Positions 1-10,424 of a stretch of DNA of 64,000 nt are shown here, one piece after another. The stretch spans positions 2,493,722-2,557,721 of the forward strand of contig NW_023998493.1 of assembly GCF_014805625.2 (NCBI RefSeq). The letters run 5' to 3'. The notes beneath the pieces are model-generated. The model did no database searches. It saw only the letters and a program-made list of their open reading frames with translations, and was not told the DNA's origin. This DNA is from Glossina fuscipes (taxonomy: Eukaryota > Arthropoda > Insecta > Diptera > Glossinidae). Made by a program: the position numbers and the translations under genes. Positions within the stretch are counted from its first letter, which is position 1; every line of letters begins with the position of its first letter.

Positions 1-143
1 AAAAAGAAAAGTGTACATATACTCCTTGTAGGGAATCTTGGTTATTTCGCCACTTTAAACCATTATTTAAAAGTCGATACATATTTCGTTAAAGTTTTAC
101 ATCGTTTACGTTATTAATGGTAAATTGTATGATTGTCTTTTTT

Positions 144-245
144 TTATAACCATGACCGAAGGATCGGGGATATGCGCATTTTGTCAAAACGTTTCAAATG
201 CCCAGAAGAAAGTTTCAGTGACTAAACAAATATATACATATACAA

Positions 246-277
<32 letters not shown>

Positions 278-620
278 TGAACAGCAACAACTTTTGAATC
301 GAGTTAAGCAGGTCAGTCTGTTCGTATGTCCACCTGTCCACTTGCCCGACTGTGTGGTGTCTGTGATAAACATGCTCTCGTTAGTGAAAATGGAGCCATC
401 GCTTTGCAAAAGAATTTAAAAGTAACCTAAACTTTTCAAAGGACGCGCCTATAACGCCCACATACAAAAGCTTTTACTTTGAAAGTCGAAAAAGCCAGCC
501 GCTCTCACTTCGCTTTAGAGAACATGAAAATTTAGTTTTTTTACATCTTTTGTGTTTCCTTTTGTACCCGTCTTTCTGATATTCGGTCACAATCGATTAT
601 AATATTCTTCATTTTTTTTG
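144..620 (+). repeat. CCGTC-core dispersed repeat, copy 1
   Basis: The copy opens with TATAACCATGACCGAAGGAT, continues through the shared blocks TTTTGTCAAAACGTTT and GCCCAGAAG, then a diverged CTGTTCGTATGTCCACCTGTCC core. It goes on through AAAATGGAGCCATCGC and GGACGCGCCTATAACGCCCA and ends with ATTCGGTCACAATCGAT followed by a T-rich tail near 614. The same ordered blocks recur at 13315, 36983, 42023 (reverse) and 52615, which is what defines it as a repeat. A TA microsatellite has expanded inside it. I do not recognise coding capacity; it is probably non-autonomous. The family name is unknown to me. Confidence 0.75.
230..278. repeat. TA-rich microsatellite
   Basis: Alternating TA with interspersed TACA units, ending in about 12 uninterrupted TA dinucleotides. 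It lies inside repeat copy 1, where other copies have only the short TATATATTCTTGATCAGC segment, so it expanded after insertion. Confidence 0.9.
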
Positions 621-1827
621 TGCTTTTGTGTGTGCGCAGTTGCTCCATGTTCGTTTTGGAAGAACATTAGTCACACCTGCCCAGAGTTTGAGTTGTAACT
701 TTCAACTCTTCATCAAAATTATGTTTACCATTAAAATTCCAAAAAAAAGGCGAATAAAGCAAGGGCAGAGATCATATCGATACGTGATGACGGTAAATAC
801 ATATGAATACATGATGACGGTAAAAACATAACGATATAAATAAATGTAAATAAGAAGAAAGGCAAAAGTTATTAACAGATTTGTCCATAATTTGCTGTGT
901 GTTATCATTTTGAATAAATTGCGTAACTATGTAACGAGAGAGGCATTATAGGCATGTTCATCGAACTGCAAAATCAAACATAAAACTCAATCTTTAATAT
1001 TAAAATTATTGCTTGGAAAGTTTTAACGTCAAATAGTTGCTACAAATTTTTGTTTCACGTATTAAAAATATTTTTTCGAATTATAAAATTTTGCTCGAGC
1101 TTTCAACCACCCATAGTTTTCAAACCCATAAAGACTGTTATCGTTAGCATTATTATTAAAAGTTTTCACATAACAATGTGTAAAAAGCATGTATTTGTTG
1201 CATTGTGCAAATGTAATCGCGCAGATGAGCCTATGTGTAGTCATTGGATATTGCTACGTATTTGTTTAATTTCAAATTATTTCAACATCATTACGCCATT
1301 TATATTCATACCGCATGCGGTAAGGATGTAAAAACTTCAATACATATACATTTATGTACATCACATATGTGCACATATGATTATATCTATGTATATATGA
1401 ATAGATATAGGTTTTACGCATTTGTATATTGAAACAAGCTACGTTCATTTTCATTTTCTCATAGGTATGTAAGCTGAAGTGTACATAGGCGTATCGTGTC
1501 ATAGGTATACATTTGCATCTGTTTATATAGCGCTATAACTCAGGTATTGTATTATTAAACATTTTGTCAGTAAATGAGACGGTTGGACGAGGGCAAAGCA
1601 GTGTAAAGATTTCATTAAGTATTATGTATGCGATTAGAAGGTGATCCCATCAAAATTTACCTAGCCTTATATTTGTCTTTAATGGTTGAGAAATTATTCT
1701 CTAACGATAATATTGGATCTACGTAAATTCAAAGCTTGTCTTAAGTAAATTAAAAGATTTACCAGTTAAAAGCGTTCGATATAAACACATTTTCCCGGCA
1801 TTGGTGTGAAGAAAAAGTTACCATACG
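621..1827. other. AT-rich region without a gene
   Basis: No coding region is supported. It holds a 27-bp direct tandem duplication at 785-829 and a compound ACATATA/TATG-rich tract around 1338-1412. Short open frames here have random-looking composition. Confidence 0.6.
785..829. repeat. 27-bp tandem duplication
   Basis: TGATGACGGTAAATACAT at 785 recurs as TGATGACGGTAAAAACAT at 812, a period of 27 with one mismatch over the 18 bases. This is a simple local duplication. Confidence 0.85.
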
Positions 1828-2722
1828 ATATACTTACACATGAAGCCCAACTAAAATAAATTAACAGTCGAATTCAATTGACTCTTAAAATTAAATCTCA
1901 TACTAATTATTATTAAAAACTAGTGTAAAGTATATAAGGATATGTAAAGAAAGAAAAAAAAAATAATACACAAACTGTTAAATAATAATTCGTCTAGAAA
2001 TAAATAAGAAAGAAAATAAAAAGAGAAAAAGCATTTACAAGAATAGCACAGGGGCACACCCACAACCAATACAGATCGAGGTTGCAAGTGAACACCAGTT
2101 AATTTTCGAATCGAAGTGAGATGTTAAGATTCCATGTTAGTTTCGATACGACATAGGCAAATCGGGCTTATTAATTATATTTGTTTTGATAGACTTTAAA
2201 GAATTTGATATTGAGGTTAAGTGATAGACATCGCTTAGGTTTCTGCAAACAACTCTGAACGGGTTAAACAGCTCATAATTATATTTACATTGTCTAAACT
2301 TAAGGAAACTAAAATGGCTAGAGAAGCGGTTAGGCACATTAAAGTTTATCGAATCGATAGTACCAGTAATTAATCTAATTAAGAAGGAACCACCAAGAAT
2401 AAATCTAAGTTTCTGAAGTGACGGTAAGGATAACAGAATCAAACTATTTTCATAAGGAGGAAAAGAGACAAGGGGGTCCAGACCCAAATTCCTAACGGCA
2501 AACAGCAAGAATTCCTATAGAAAGGAGACCACACAACAGACCCATACTCAAGTAATGGTCTAACTAAGCACATGCATAGCTTTCTTGTAATATAGGGATC
2601 CTTCAACTCTTTCGACCACCTCTTAGTGAAACCAAGCGCGGACCTAGCTTTACTTAAAGAGAACTCAATATGCAAATTAACACGTAATTGGTCGAATAGG
2701 ATCGATGACGAATCAACGTTTT
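1828..2722 (-). mobile_element. Non-LTR retrotransposon 3' fragment (jockey-like), copy A
   Basis: The minus strand encodes the tail of a LINE reverse-transcriptase protein. Around 2680-2520 it reads SKARSALGFTKRWSKE and then LCMCLVRPLLEYGSVVWSP, the conserved post-RT block of jockey/CR1-type elements. It continues in another frame as RNLGLDPLVSFPPYE and SINFNVPNRFSSHFSFL between 2510 and 2137. A small deletion and frame change near 2500 separates the two parts. The coding tail is followed by about 300 nt of A-rich 3' UTR down to about 1828. The upstream frame is open only to about 2722, so RT core, endonuclease and ORF1 are absent (5' truncation). Copy B at 19862-20455 aligns base by base with the 3' half. 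Dead element; family assignment is from motif recognition only. Confidence 0.9.
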
Positions 2723-5161
2723 ACAACTTGTGTGAGTCAATGAAATAGTCAGTACTGAATGGCTTGCTTCTTAAGAAAGCAAGCTTCTTGCTTTTTTTAG
2801 ATTTAGTTTAATAAAATTGAAAGTCGAGCAAGTTCAAAATAATACAAACAACGCAATCTTAAATTACTATGTAGAAGTTTCCCTGTGCGGTCAATTTCTG
2901 GGTGCACAAAAACAGAAAAAAATAATTCATGAAATGAGATTCCAATGAGTTGACCAATGGAGAGAAATCCAAATTGCCCAAACCTCAATTTAAGCGTCAC
3001 GTAATTTAACTTTTGTGATGAATTTCATTTCGTAAGACCATCGACAATCCTTTTGTCACGTGGCAAATGTTTAATTTCTATTTTATTGATCACGTTTTTC
3101 TGGTGAACGAAATTGGTTTTTATATCTAAATTCTTAGTAAGTGGTGAATAAGAATTGTTTTTAGCTGTTTGGCAGGAGTTTCATGTCCAAACGTTGTAAC
3201 ATGACGGTTTTGTTGAAAAGCAGCTACATGCGAGATGTGTTCATCTGCCTCGCAGTTAACCAGGACACTACAGCCGATTGTTATTTGAAAACGTACCTGG
3301 CTATTTGTGAGCGACTACCTAAATTTTCAGTCCAGGCAACATCGCAACAGATGGTTACATTATCCTCATAATTATTTTTGTGTATTAAATTCTTGCTGAT
3401 GGTACCTTCAAAGCATCGCATTGTACTCTTCACGGCTTGCCAATAAGTCCTTATAGGGTATTATTCAAACGCTTGGGAAAACTGCAACCATAAAAAATGC
3501 CAGGTCATGAGATTTAGTTGGAGAACAATTAGCATACCATTGTTTGCATATACGGACCAAAGCTATAAGTACGTTTTGGTACCCCTCTTAGCTTCAAGTT
3601 ATGTTTAAATATTCCTGCTTTAATAAATTCCTATTTATATGGAATGGATTGGCAGCGTCAATCGTATCGAACACAGGTTCGGAGGAAGTAACAATCAATA
3701 GAAATTCTTATTGATGCAGCCGTCGCCAAAGTAAAACACCTTTGGTGAAGAGACAAGTCACGTAAACTAAAACGCTAAGCTACAAGATTAAATGTTTCAA
3801 CGACGATTTAGTTTCTAAGGCCTGCAAAAGCAAGAATATTCCGGTCCCACTTTTTTCTTACTTTATACATAAAATCCGTAGTTAGAGTCGTAGAGTTTAG
3901 ATAATAACCCCGAACCCTTATTGCACTGCTGATTTAGATTCGCAAGAAATATGTTTGTTAAAAGACTTAAGATATTAGTCTTTGTAAAGTCAAGCATAGC
4001 AACCGTGTCATTTTCGTCTGATCGGAGATAGAGTAAATTATTCAAATGAAGCTCTTAAATGTAACGAGCCTGCACCTGGCAGATGCAAAAGCGCAAGCAA
4101 TTTTTTGGAAAACATTCCCCCAAAATTTCTGGTCTTTACAGTACGTATATCTAGTTTTTCATTTTCTTTTCCGTAACATGAAGATATCCTTAATAATATT
4201 TGTTAAGAACACAACACTTGCGTTGTAGGAATTGTTAAGTTCACTCGCGAAAAACAGTTTGGAGTTGTGAAGATTTTGGCGGGGCTTTCGAAACATTTCC
4301 TCGGAAAAAAAGAAAGAAAAGAAAAGGAGACCGACCAAGAACGACGAGGAGTTTGATACATTTTTGCGGTTTTTTTGCAAAAAAATTTCATAAAAATTCT
4401 TTTAAAAAGTTTATTATTATTATTATTAGTATAAAATTAACCAGAGACTAATTTCTAACAGTAAAGCCTTAAAGCACTAGCAGAAGCCTGAAAAAAAATA
4501 AAGTTGTAAAGTTTTATTCAAGCTATGTCAGAAAAGAACCACCAAACTCTCCAAAAACAATTAAACAAATGTAGAAACGAAATAGGAACATACATTTTAT
4601 AAATAATTATATATATATAAATGTATTTAAAGAAAAAATTCAACACTTAAAAAAGAAGTGTATAATTTTAACCTACTGAAAATGAACTTAATGCCTAGGT
4701 TTAAGGTGTGAAACGAAAGAAGACGGCAAAAACTTAAACGCAATATCAAAATTTTTTTCTTTCGAAAGTATGTAATAAGAAGAAACAGACAGGCAGGACA
4801 AAAGGAAATTGCATTTGCAAACTGTTAAATTCTGTGTGCTTGATGTAAACTGACCTTGACTGAGTACAAATCTCCCTAATATGAACAAATGTGCTGTGAA
4901 AAGAAAGAAAGAATATTTATCTTGATGAGTCATTCTAAGGAATTAATGCCATGTGATTAAAGAATGCTTAATTTTGACCGGCTATATCCGACGAATTTAA
5001 ACCATTTGAATATGTTGCTTCATTTAGTACACGTGTTCTATGATTCGATGTTCTTTAGGGTAACTTATTGTAAAATTATAAGTAAAATAAAGGTAAAGTA
5101 TGAAAAGAACATGTAAGTGTAGCCATTTTTTAATTATATTATATGGAAGCGATTTATTTCT
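2723..5161. other. AT-rich region, no recognised gene
   Basis: Mostly AT-rich unique-looking sequence. A GC-richer patch at about 3150-3371 has an open + frame with ordinary amino-acid composition, including MSKRCNMTVLLKSSYMRDVF, but I recognise no family and see no splice or promoter support. A (TTA)6 microsatellite lies at 4411-4428 and a purine-rich run at about 4300-4330. Nothing else is supported. Confidence 0.5.
4411..4428. repeat. (TTA)6 microsatellite
   Basis: Six uninterrupted TTA trinucleotides. Confidence 0.9.
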
Positions 5162-5216
5162 GTGATATGTAGAAACAGTTTGTAAAACAGTTTGTAAAAC
5201 TGTTTCTACATATCAC
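5162..5216. repeat. Perfect 20-bp inverted repeat (hairpin)
   Basis: The left arm GTGATATGTAGAAACAGTTT (5162-5181) is the exact reverse complement of the right arm at 5197-5216, with a 15-nt spacer. The spacer includes a direct repeat of ACAGTTTGTAAA, so the structure may have arisen by local duplication and template switching. The arms show no mismatch, suggesting a recent or maintained origin. A transcript would fold into a 20-bp stem. No adjacent gene is visible. Confidence 0.9.
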
Positions 5217-6009
5217 ACGTATAATACGTATATATAAATATATACATATTTATATATATATCCATACATAGCTGGAACTAAGTAAATTTGTGTGTATTTT
5301 TAAAAATATTAAATATTGAATAAAATGTAATAAGAAACTGATATAAAATATTGTTTTTCTTAAATTCGAGAGGAATTAGGGATCTTCGAACCCAATCGTT
5401 GGGTTTTATAAACAATTACATTGTAGAAAATATGTTCGTTTGGGAAGATAGGTTTCGACCTCTCCTCCGGTTAAGGATTTCTTTCCTTACTTTGCTGGCT
5501 GTTTGAGACCGTATGTTGATATTGTCACTAAACATACCTTTCCGGACAATCCATAAAGGAAAGCAGAAACATCGTTCATTTGATGGTTAAAGCATGCTTA
5601 ACAGCTAACGAGATAAGAAGGTGGGTGGTTTCGTAGCTAACGCTAGGATCAAAGGTATCACTACGGCACGCTTTACCTTGTCTCATTGTACTCATATAGA
5701 GTTTACTACTCAGAGAAAACTTATCCGCCACGTTGCAGTGTCAAACATGTTTAATTTGGAATTAGCACATTCAGCTATTGGCTATTACAAGCATCCTAAA
5801 CCGGATTAAATCGCTTATAAAGATAAAAGGTCGTAGAAATTTTTGGTTACATCATTGCTTACCTGCAATTTTTTCGAAACGATGTATTTTACTGTTGCTT
5901 TGTGATGGAATTGATATGGCAGCATCATCGTTGTCATTTTATTACTTGAATTTCATTAATTCTTAGTCGCCATGGCTCTGTTCTGAATTCACACTTTTAC
6001 AGTCACCGC
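5217..6009. other. AT-rich region without a recognised gene
   Basis: TA-rich tract at about 5220-5265, then a less AT-rich stretch 5390-5830 with short open + frames (one at 5621-5809) of ordinary composition that match nothing I recognise. No regulatory element is supported. Confidence 0.5.
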
Positions 6010-6953
6010 TTAGATCGACGAAGTACGTGCGCGATCGATTCAAAAAATAATCCTAAGGCTGTCTGCCCGTCCGACTCTCTATCCGTCTGATTTCTGACCA
6101 CCTAAAAAGCTGTAAGTCGCAATTTTTTAGATATTTTGATGAAATTTGGTACCCTGACGTACTTTGATCCAAGGATTATTGAAAATTGTTTAAATGGGTT
6201 CACTTTTTCGATCACTCGAGATATGACGCCATATTTAAGAAAAAAGTTGCAATTTTGAAAATTTTTTGAGAGCAGTGACCAAGCAACAGTTTTTAGTCAT
6301 TCTAAATTGGTGTGATAACTATGGACTGGCTGGGGCAATTTTTTTAATCCCCTCTCATACAATCGTTCCCACGAAAACGGAATCTTCATATGGTTAAAAG
6401 AGGTAAGTGTCAATATTTCATTATTCATAATAGAAAATTGGAATTTGGACCATCTCGGCCTATTTTTTGGATGAAAAAAGCCTAATTTTTAATGTTTTAT
6501 TTGTTAAATTTGTCCATGATAGTAATTTCGCATAAGAATTAAGCAAAAAAAAATGAGTTTTTTATATTTTATAATGAAAATTGGACCATAGTAGCAAATT
6601 AACTAAAAACATTAAAAGTGAAGAATTTGAACCACACGTAGGTATATTAGGTAGATCCTAATATATAAAAGGGTTATCATGAAATCAAGCACTTATAAGG
6701 AGAGAAAGTACAATTTTTAGCTTTCTGTGGCGGATATTGAAAAGTAGTAGGATTTTTGGGAAGTAAATTAAGGTTGCTAATGTTGGGTCATGTCATACGA
6801 CGCTTTGGGCATCCTCCAATATGCGAGTTTTCATGAAATATGTGCCTTTCCTTGGAAATAATGTGTCTTATTACCGAAACGAGGGAATACTTATACTGGA
6901 CGTAGTAATGTAAGGTCGTTCTTGCCCGAATATAATGTTCTTACTTGTTTTTA
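6010..6953 (+). repeat. Long-form CCGTC-core repeat (about 0.95 kb)
   Basis: It begins with a GATCGATTCAAAA and CTGCCCGTCCGACTCTCTAT core, continues through TTGCAATTTTGAAAATTTT and GGCTGGGGCAATTTTTTT, then GGGCATCCTCCAATATGCG. It ends with CCCGAATATAATGTTCTTAC and TTGTTTT at 6953. The reverse complement of 30604-31701 carries the same blocks in the same order and the same end, so this is a dispersed element of about 1 kb. No open reading frame of meaningful length is present. The terminal CGAATATAAT...TTACTTGTTTT motif is shared with shorter copies elsewhere in the window. The family is not known to me by name. Confidence 0.8.
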
Positions 6954-7769
6954 ATTGTTGCGTTAATATGTTTTTATTAAAGAAACACACTCCGGCATTG
7001 CCAACGGGTTTTACCCGTTCTTTTCTCTTGGCAAGTCAGTTCTTGTTTGTTGGCAACTGTGTAATTTTGGATTTCTCTGGATCCATCAACAAATTTTACA
7101 ACATAACTTTCATCACCTGACCGTATGAATCTTTCAGTGAAATTTAAGTTACTGCTATCGCTATATTTGTATCTTTGCTCCATACTAAAAAAACTATTTT
7201 CGTTTATTGCGAAATGTGCGTTTGTTTTTTTATCTTGATTTGTCCTGTATTTGCGTTGCAGCTTTTTTTCAGCCAATTTATAAAAGAATTTTCATTACTT
7301 TTGTAGTCTTTGTAGATTTTTAAATAAAAAATTTTATGGTGCATCCATAAAATTTGAGCACTGGAAGTGCAAATAATTTGTCTCGGCAAGCCAAAGCCAG
7401 GATTGAAGAACAGCGACATGAACTGTTTTTATCGTAGCAAATGGATATCAATGACGAGGCTTTTGTTGGTCATATAATAATTACTGTTTATTCTATCAAA
7501 AAAAAAGATTTATACATACAAAGTAAAAAGAATAAAAATAACATAAAGAAAAATAAAAAACTTTGGATAATTTCCAATGCAGTGCATTTTAGTGCATAAA
7601 GACATTAACAAAGGCAACGTAGACAGCCAGCACAAGTTATTCAGCATAATTTGTGTATGGCCTGCTGATTTCGACTTTTATGACGTAACCTTTTCATTTG
7701 TAAAATTATGCTGATGAACTACTTTAATTGTAAACCAAAGTTTAGAGTTGACTTGGCGTTTCGAGTAGA
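6954..7769. other. Region with unidentified minus-strand open frames
   Basis: The minus strand is open at 7276-6977 (99 codons) and in an overlapping frame at 7419-7204 (71 codons). The former ends GKTRWQCRSVFL, faintly like the last part of a FLYWCH zinc finger, but the remaining FLYWCH positions are not convincing. The position just 3' of the integrase relic means it could be flanking retrotransposon sequence. A small palindrome AACGGGT-TTT-ACCCGTT lies at 7003-7019. No function can be assigned. Confidence 0.3.
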
Positions 7770-8310
7770 AACTTTCTGATCATGTCTACTCTTACTTTCC
7801 AATTGCAACTAGAGGCAATGCATCTGCCCATTTCGCAGCTGTGTGACATTAAATTGCATTTTTCAAAGTTCAATATCGTCTATCTCTTTGGTCGTTGCTT
7901 TGACGATGATATGAGCTTGTGTGGACGACTTTGGAACCAACAGCTCTGCGAATTCTCGGAATAGACGTCCCACACTCTCGACTTTGGTCAGTTCAGATTC
8001 GTATACCAAAACTAGAAATGCAGCCTTGAAGGAAAATGTTAGCTCCTGTTTTACCAAAAATATCTTCCAAAGTTATAGCCTCTGGCCATCTTGGGAATCT
8101 CTCATTACATATAAGATAATATCTGCACTTTTCTGAGGAAGACAATACACCTTTACGTGTTTAAAAAGTTCTTCAAAGATCTCTACGCCACCGATTGGCG
8201 TTTAAATATATCTCCCAATTTTTGATTTTTGACAGGATTTGCAAAATTTAACCCATTTTGCTAGTTCTGTTTTCATTGAAGGTCAACCGAACAATTCCAT
8301 GATCGTTTCA
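7770..8310 (-). mobile_element. Ty3/gypsy-type integrase remnant
   Basis: On the minus strand, reading from 8310 downward, conceptual translation in alternating frames gives KWVKFCKSCQKSK, the second half of the HHCC zinc-binding domain with the C-x2-C pair. This is followed by FPRWPEAI about 40 residues later, a hallmark of the integrase core of Ty3/gypsy elements, then a degraded TDQSRE segment where the second catalytic Asp block falls, and TSSYHRQSN. At the position of the first catalytic Asp the remnant has HVKV where HIDI is usual. Several stops and at least two frame changes break it. No LTRs were found next to it. It is a decayed fragment of an insect LTR retrotransposon pol region. 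Confidence 0.8.
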
Positions 8311-8869
8311 ATTGAAGATTTTGAACTAAAATGTGACAAGTTATGTATAACTTAGAATTATTTTGTTCAGAATTTTTGCGTACGCATAGACGTATAACAT
8401 GTCTAGAGCAATCACAAAGTCGAAGTTTAAGTTTGATAGTTTCCATTTTCTTTAAAAAGAATGATTGATGAACATTGAAGTAAATTTTCTAAGTCTTCAT
8501 CAGATTCGTTCGTCAGTGACTCGTAATTAATTACTTCTTGATATAGAAATAATGTCTATTGTTTAGAAAAAATCAGCTGCTTTATTATTTTTTCATATGA
8601 CTTATCTAACGTTAGCACTTTGTTTTTTAACATAGTCCCGTTGACGTAGTTGCTTTGGCGAAGTTTTGTTGAATTTTTTTCAGAAAGTCAACGTAAGAGG
8701 TTTGTGGGTAAACGTGCGACCTTCCAAGAAGTACTGGAAATGCTTAAGTCCAGAATATTGTAGTAGACACTGTAGTTTATAAAAAAAAGAAAAGTAACAA
8801 AGAAAAAAAAAGAAGAAAAAAAGTTTTGTGTTGTCAAAAAGAAAGAAAAAAAAAAAAAGGGGGAGAAAA
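8311..8869. other. AT-rich region ending in a purine tract
   Basis: No coding signal. The last hundred bases (about 8778-8871) are almost entirely A and G, with AAAGAAAAG-type runs ending in GGGGG. A TATAAAA string occurs at about 8777-8783, upstream of the leader-like sequence, but is unremarkable in such AT-rich DNA. Confidence 0.5.
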
Positions 8870-9375
8870 AACAGTTTTTTGATTGGGACGGAAGCTGAGA
8901 TTTTTTTTGGGAAAAAACATAGAAAATTCCGACGATATATCCGCTGAATCGTGATAAAAGAAAAAACCTGTGAAAGTGTGCAAAAGTGTCACCTTAATAT
9001 TTCTTTGATTTTTGAAATCGAATCTTCAAAGCGATTTAAAAAGGCAAAACCAAAATCAAGAAGAACAAACGTACACGACAGAGTGATGAAAAGGAGAAAA
9101 CTTTAAAAAAAAAGGTGCAAATTGATTAGCTAAATCGTTGGTCGGCTGCGGATGTTGTACGTTTTCTAATTTTTTATAAAAAACCGACAAACAATTTCTT
9201 CGTTCATTATTAAGAACTGTGACATATAAAAAGGAGACAAAATCTCAAAGCTAAAAAAAACTATCAAGCTAATGTAAAAGAAGAAGTGAAAAACACGAAA
9301 AGATTAATAAAACGTTAAAAGAGCACTACTCTTCACACCGTGTTACTTAACTTGGATTTGTGCGTGGTATCCCTA
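8870..9375 (+). promoter_or_regulatory. Leader-like (possible 5' UTR) sequence
   Basis: About 500 nt with an A-rich, T-poor + strand composition and phrases such as CCTGTGAAAGTGTGCAAAAG, a style I associate with long 5' UTRs of neural and developmental genes in flies. It precedes the exon candidate at 9479-9514. I could not fix a start site or a donor within it. It could equally be part of the same exon as the ATG or chance low-complexity sequence. Basis: composition and context only. Confidence 0.25.
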
Positions 9376-9478
9376 AGATGTCGAATCAATAATTGACATT
9401 TCTTTTTTGTTATTTTTCCTTAACATTAAACAATTTTTTTTTATTTTAAAACTTACAATTTGTTAAAAATTCTTTTAG

Positions 9479-9514
9479 CTGCGGCGATGCGCATCGACGT
9501 GGTTGTTAGTTTTG
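9479..9514 (+). CDS. Candidate start-codon micro-exon (partial CDS)
   Basis: A 36-nt block, GC- and CpG-rich in an otherwise very AT-rich neighbourhood, is preceded by a T-rich tract ending TTCTTTTAG (AG at 9477-9478) and followed by GTAAGT at 9515. It holds ATG at 9487 in the context GCGGCGATGC (G at -3), giving MRIDVVVSF and a phase-1 donor. Read from the first base it is also fully open (LRRCASTWLLVL, 12 codons, phase 0), so the frame is not certain. Leader-like A-rich sequence lies just upstream. If real, it is the first coding exon of a + strand gene whose next exon is not obvious in the window. I recognise no family from nine residues. The splice signals and composition are observed; the gene is inferred. 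Confidence 0.4.
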
Positions 9515-10424
9515 GTAAGTTTTTTTTTTATAAAATTGTTTAATAATCATTGTTAATTTTGAATATCTTGTTTTGTAATATTGAAACAATTCATTATAAC
9601 ACTTTCTTTGGAAAAATAAAAAAAAAGGAAATGTATTATTATTAAATGTTAAAATACTGGTAAGAAATTTCAAAATTTTTACTAAGCATGTTTTAATCAA
9701 AATAATGAAATATTGTAGCGAAACAGGAACCTATCCTAACCATCTGAATACATATTATTTGGACCCATCCCATCCGACGAGCCAGGCCGGAAAACATGCG
9801 AATAAAAAAAAAGAGAAAAAATAAACAATTACATCCGTGCATAGGTTGAATTTCCAAAACGTTACAATATATTGCTTGTAGTTTTCAGTCGGAAGTGTTA
9901 TAACGGCATTATGTTTCCGCAAAATTTTTGAAAAAACCCAAACAATGCGAAACGAAATTTAAAACGTCAAATCAAAGCGACAGAGGTGATACTTCGGTTG
10001 GGTAGATTAGAAGTGAAGGGTGGATGAGCTGATTTTTTCAGCAATCGCCTTTCAGCCTTTCTTAGTGCATCTGTCCAAATATTTTTTTATTTATCAGTTT
10101 TGTTTTAGCCTTCCTTTAAGCCATGGGGGTTGCTTTGAGGATGAACTTTCGGTAAAAATTAATAAGACCAAGAAATTGGCTAATATCGAGTACGTTTTTT
10201 CGTAGTTCTTATTTTTAATGCTTTTACACGTTCTGAATTTGGTAATAATCCTTTTTATGTTACCAAATATCTTAGGTAAGATAATTAATTTTTCCTAAAC
10301 TCGGACCTTGGGAAATTTATTGTAAATTATTATACTAAGTATCAGCAAAACCAAATTTATAATCGTAAGGCGAGCGAAAAACTCCATATGCAAATATCAT
10401 TTTACAAATTAATAACCAAATTGT
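9515..10424. other. AT-rich region, possible start of a large intron
   Basis: Nothing coding is supported. A segment at 9728-9752 (CCTATCCTAACCATCTGAA) resembles 29704-29725 (CCTATCCTGAACCATCTGAA), hinting at a small shared repeat. A pseudo-exon flanked by TTTTAG and GTAAAA at 10109-10151 is not frame compatible with the upstream ATG exon. Confidence 0.45.

Noticed and set aside
7003..7019. AACGGGT-TTT-ACCCGTT palindrome as a terminator
   Set aside because: A 7-bp stem in a eukaryotic context is not a transcription terminator; probably chance.
6977..7276. Minus-strand 99-codon ORF ending GKTRWQC as a FLYWCH zinc-finger gene
   Set aside because: Only the final few residues fit; the other aromatic and His positions of a FLYWCH domain are missing and the location suggests retroelement flank.
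8770..8790. TATA box at TTTATAAAA upstream of the leader-like region
   Set aside because: TATAAA strings are very common in this AT-rich DNA and no initiator element is evident at the expected distance.
10109..10151. Second exon for the 9.5-kb start-codon candidate
   Set aside because: Acceptor and donor are plausible, but joining to the phase-1 donor at 9514 gives an immediate stop (CC TTC CTT TAA), and the other reading also stops.
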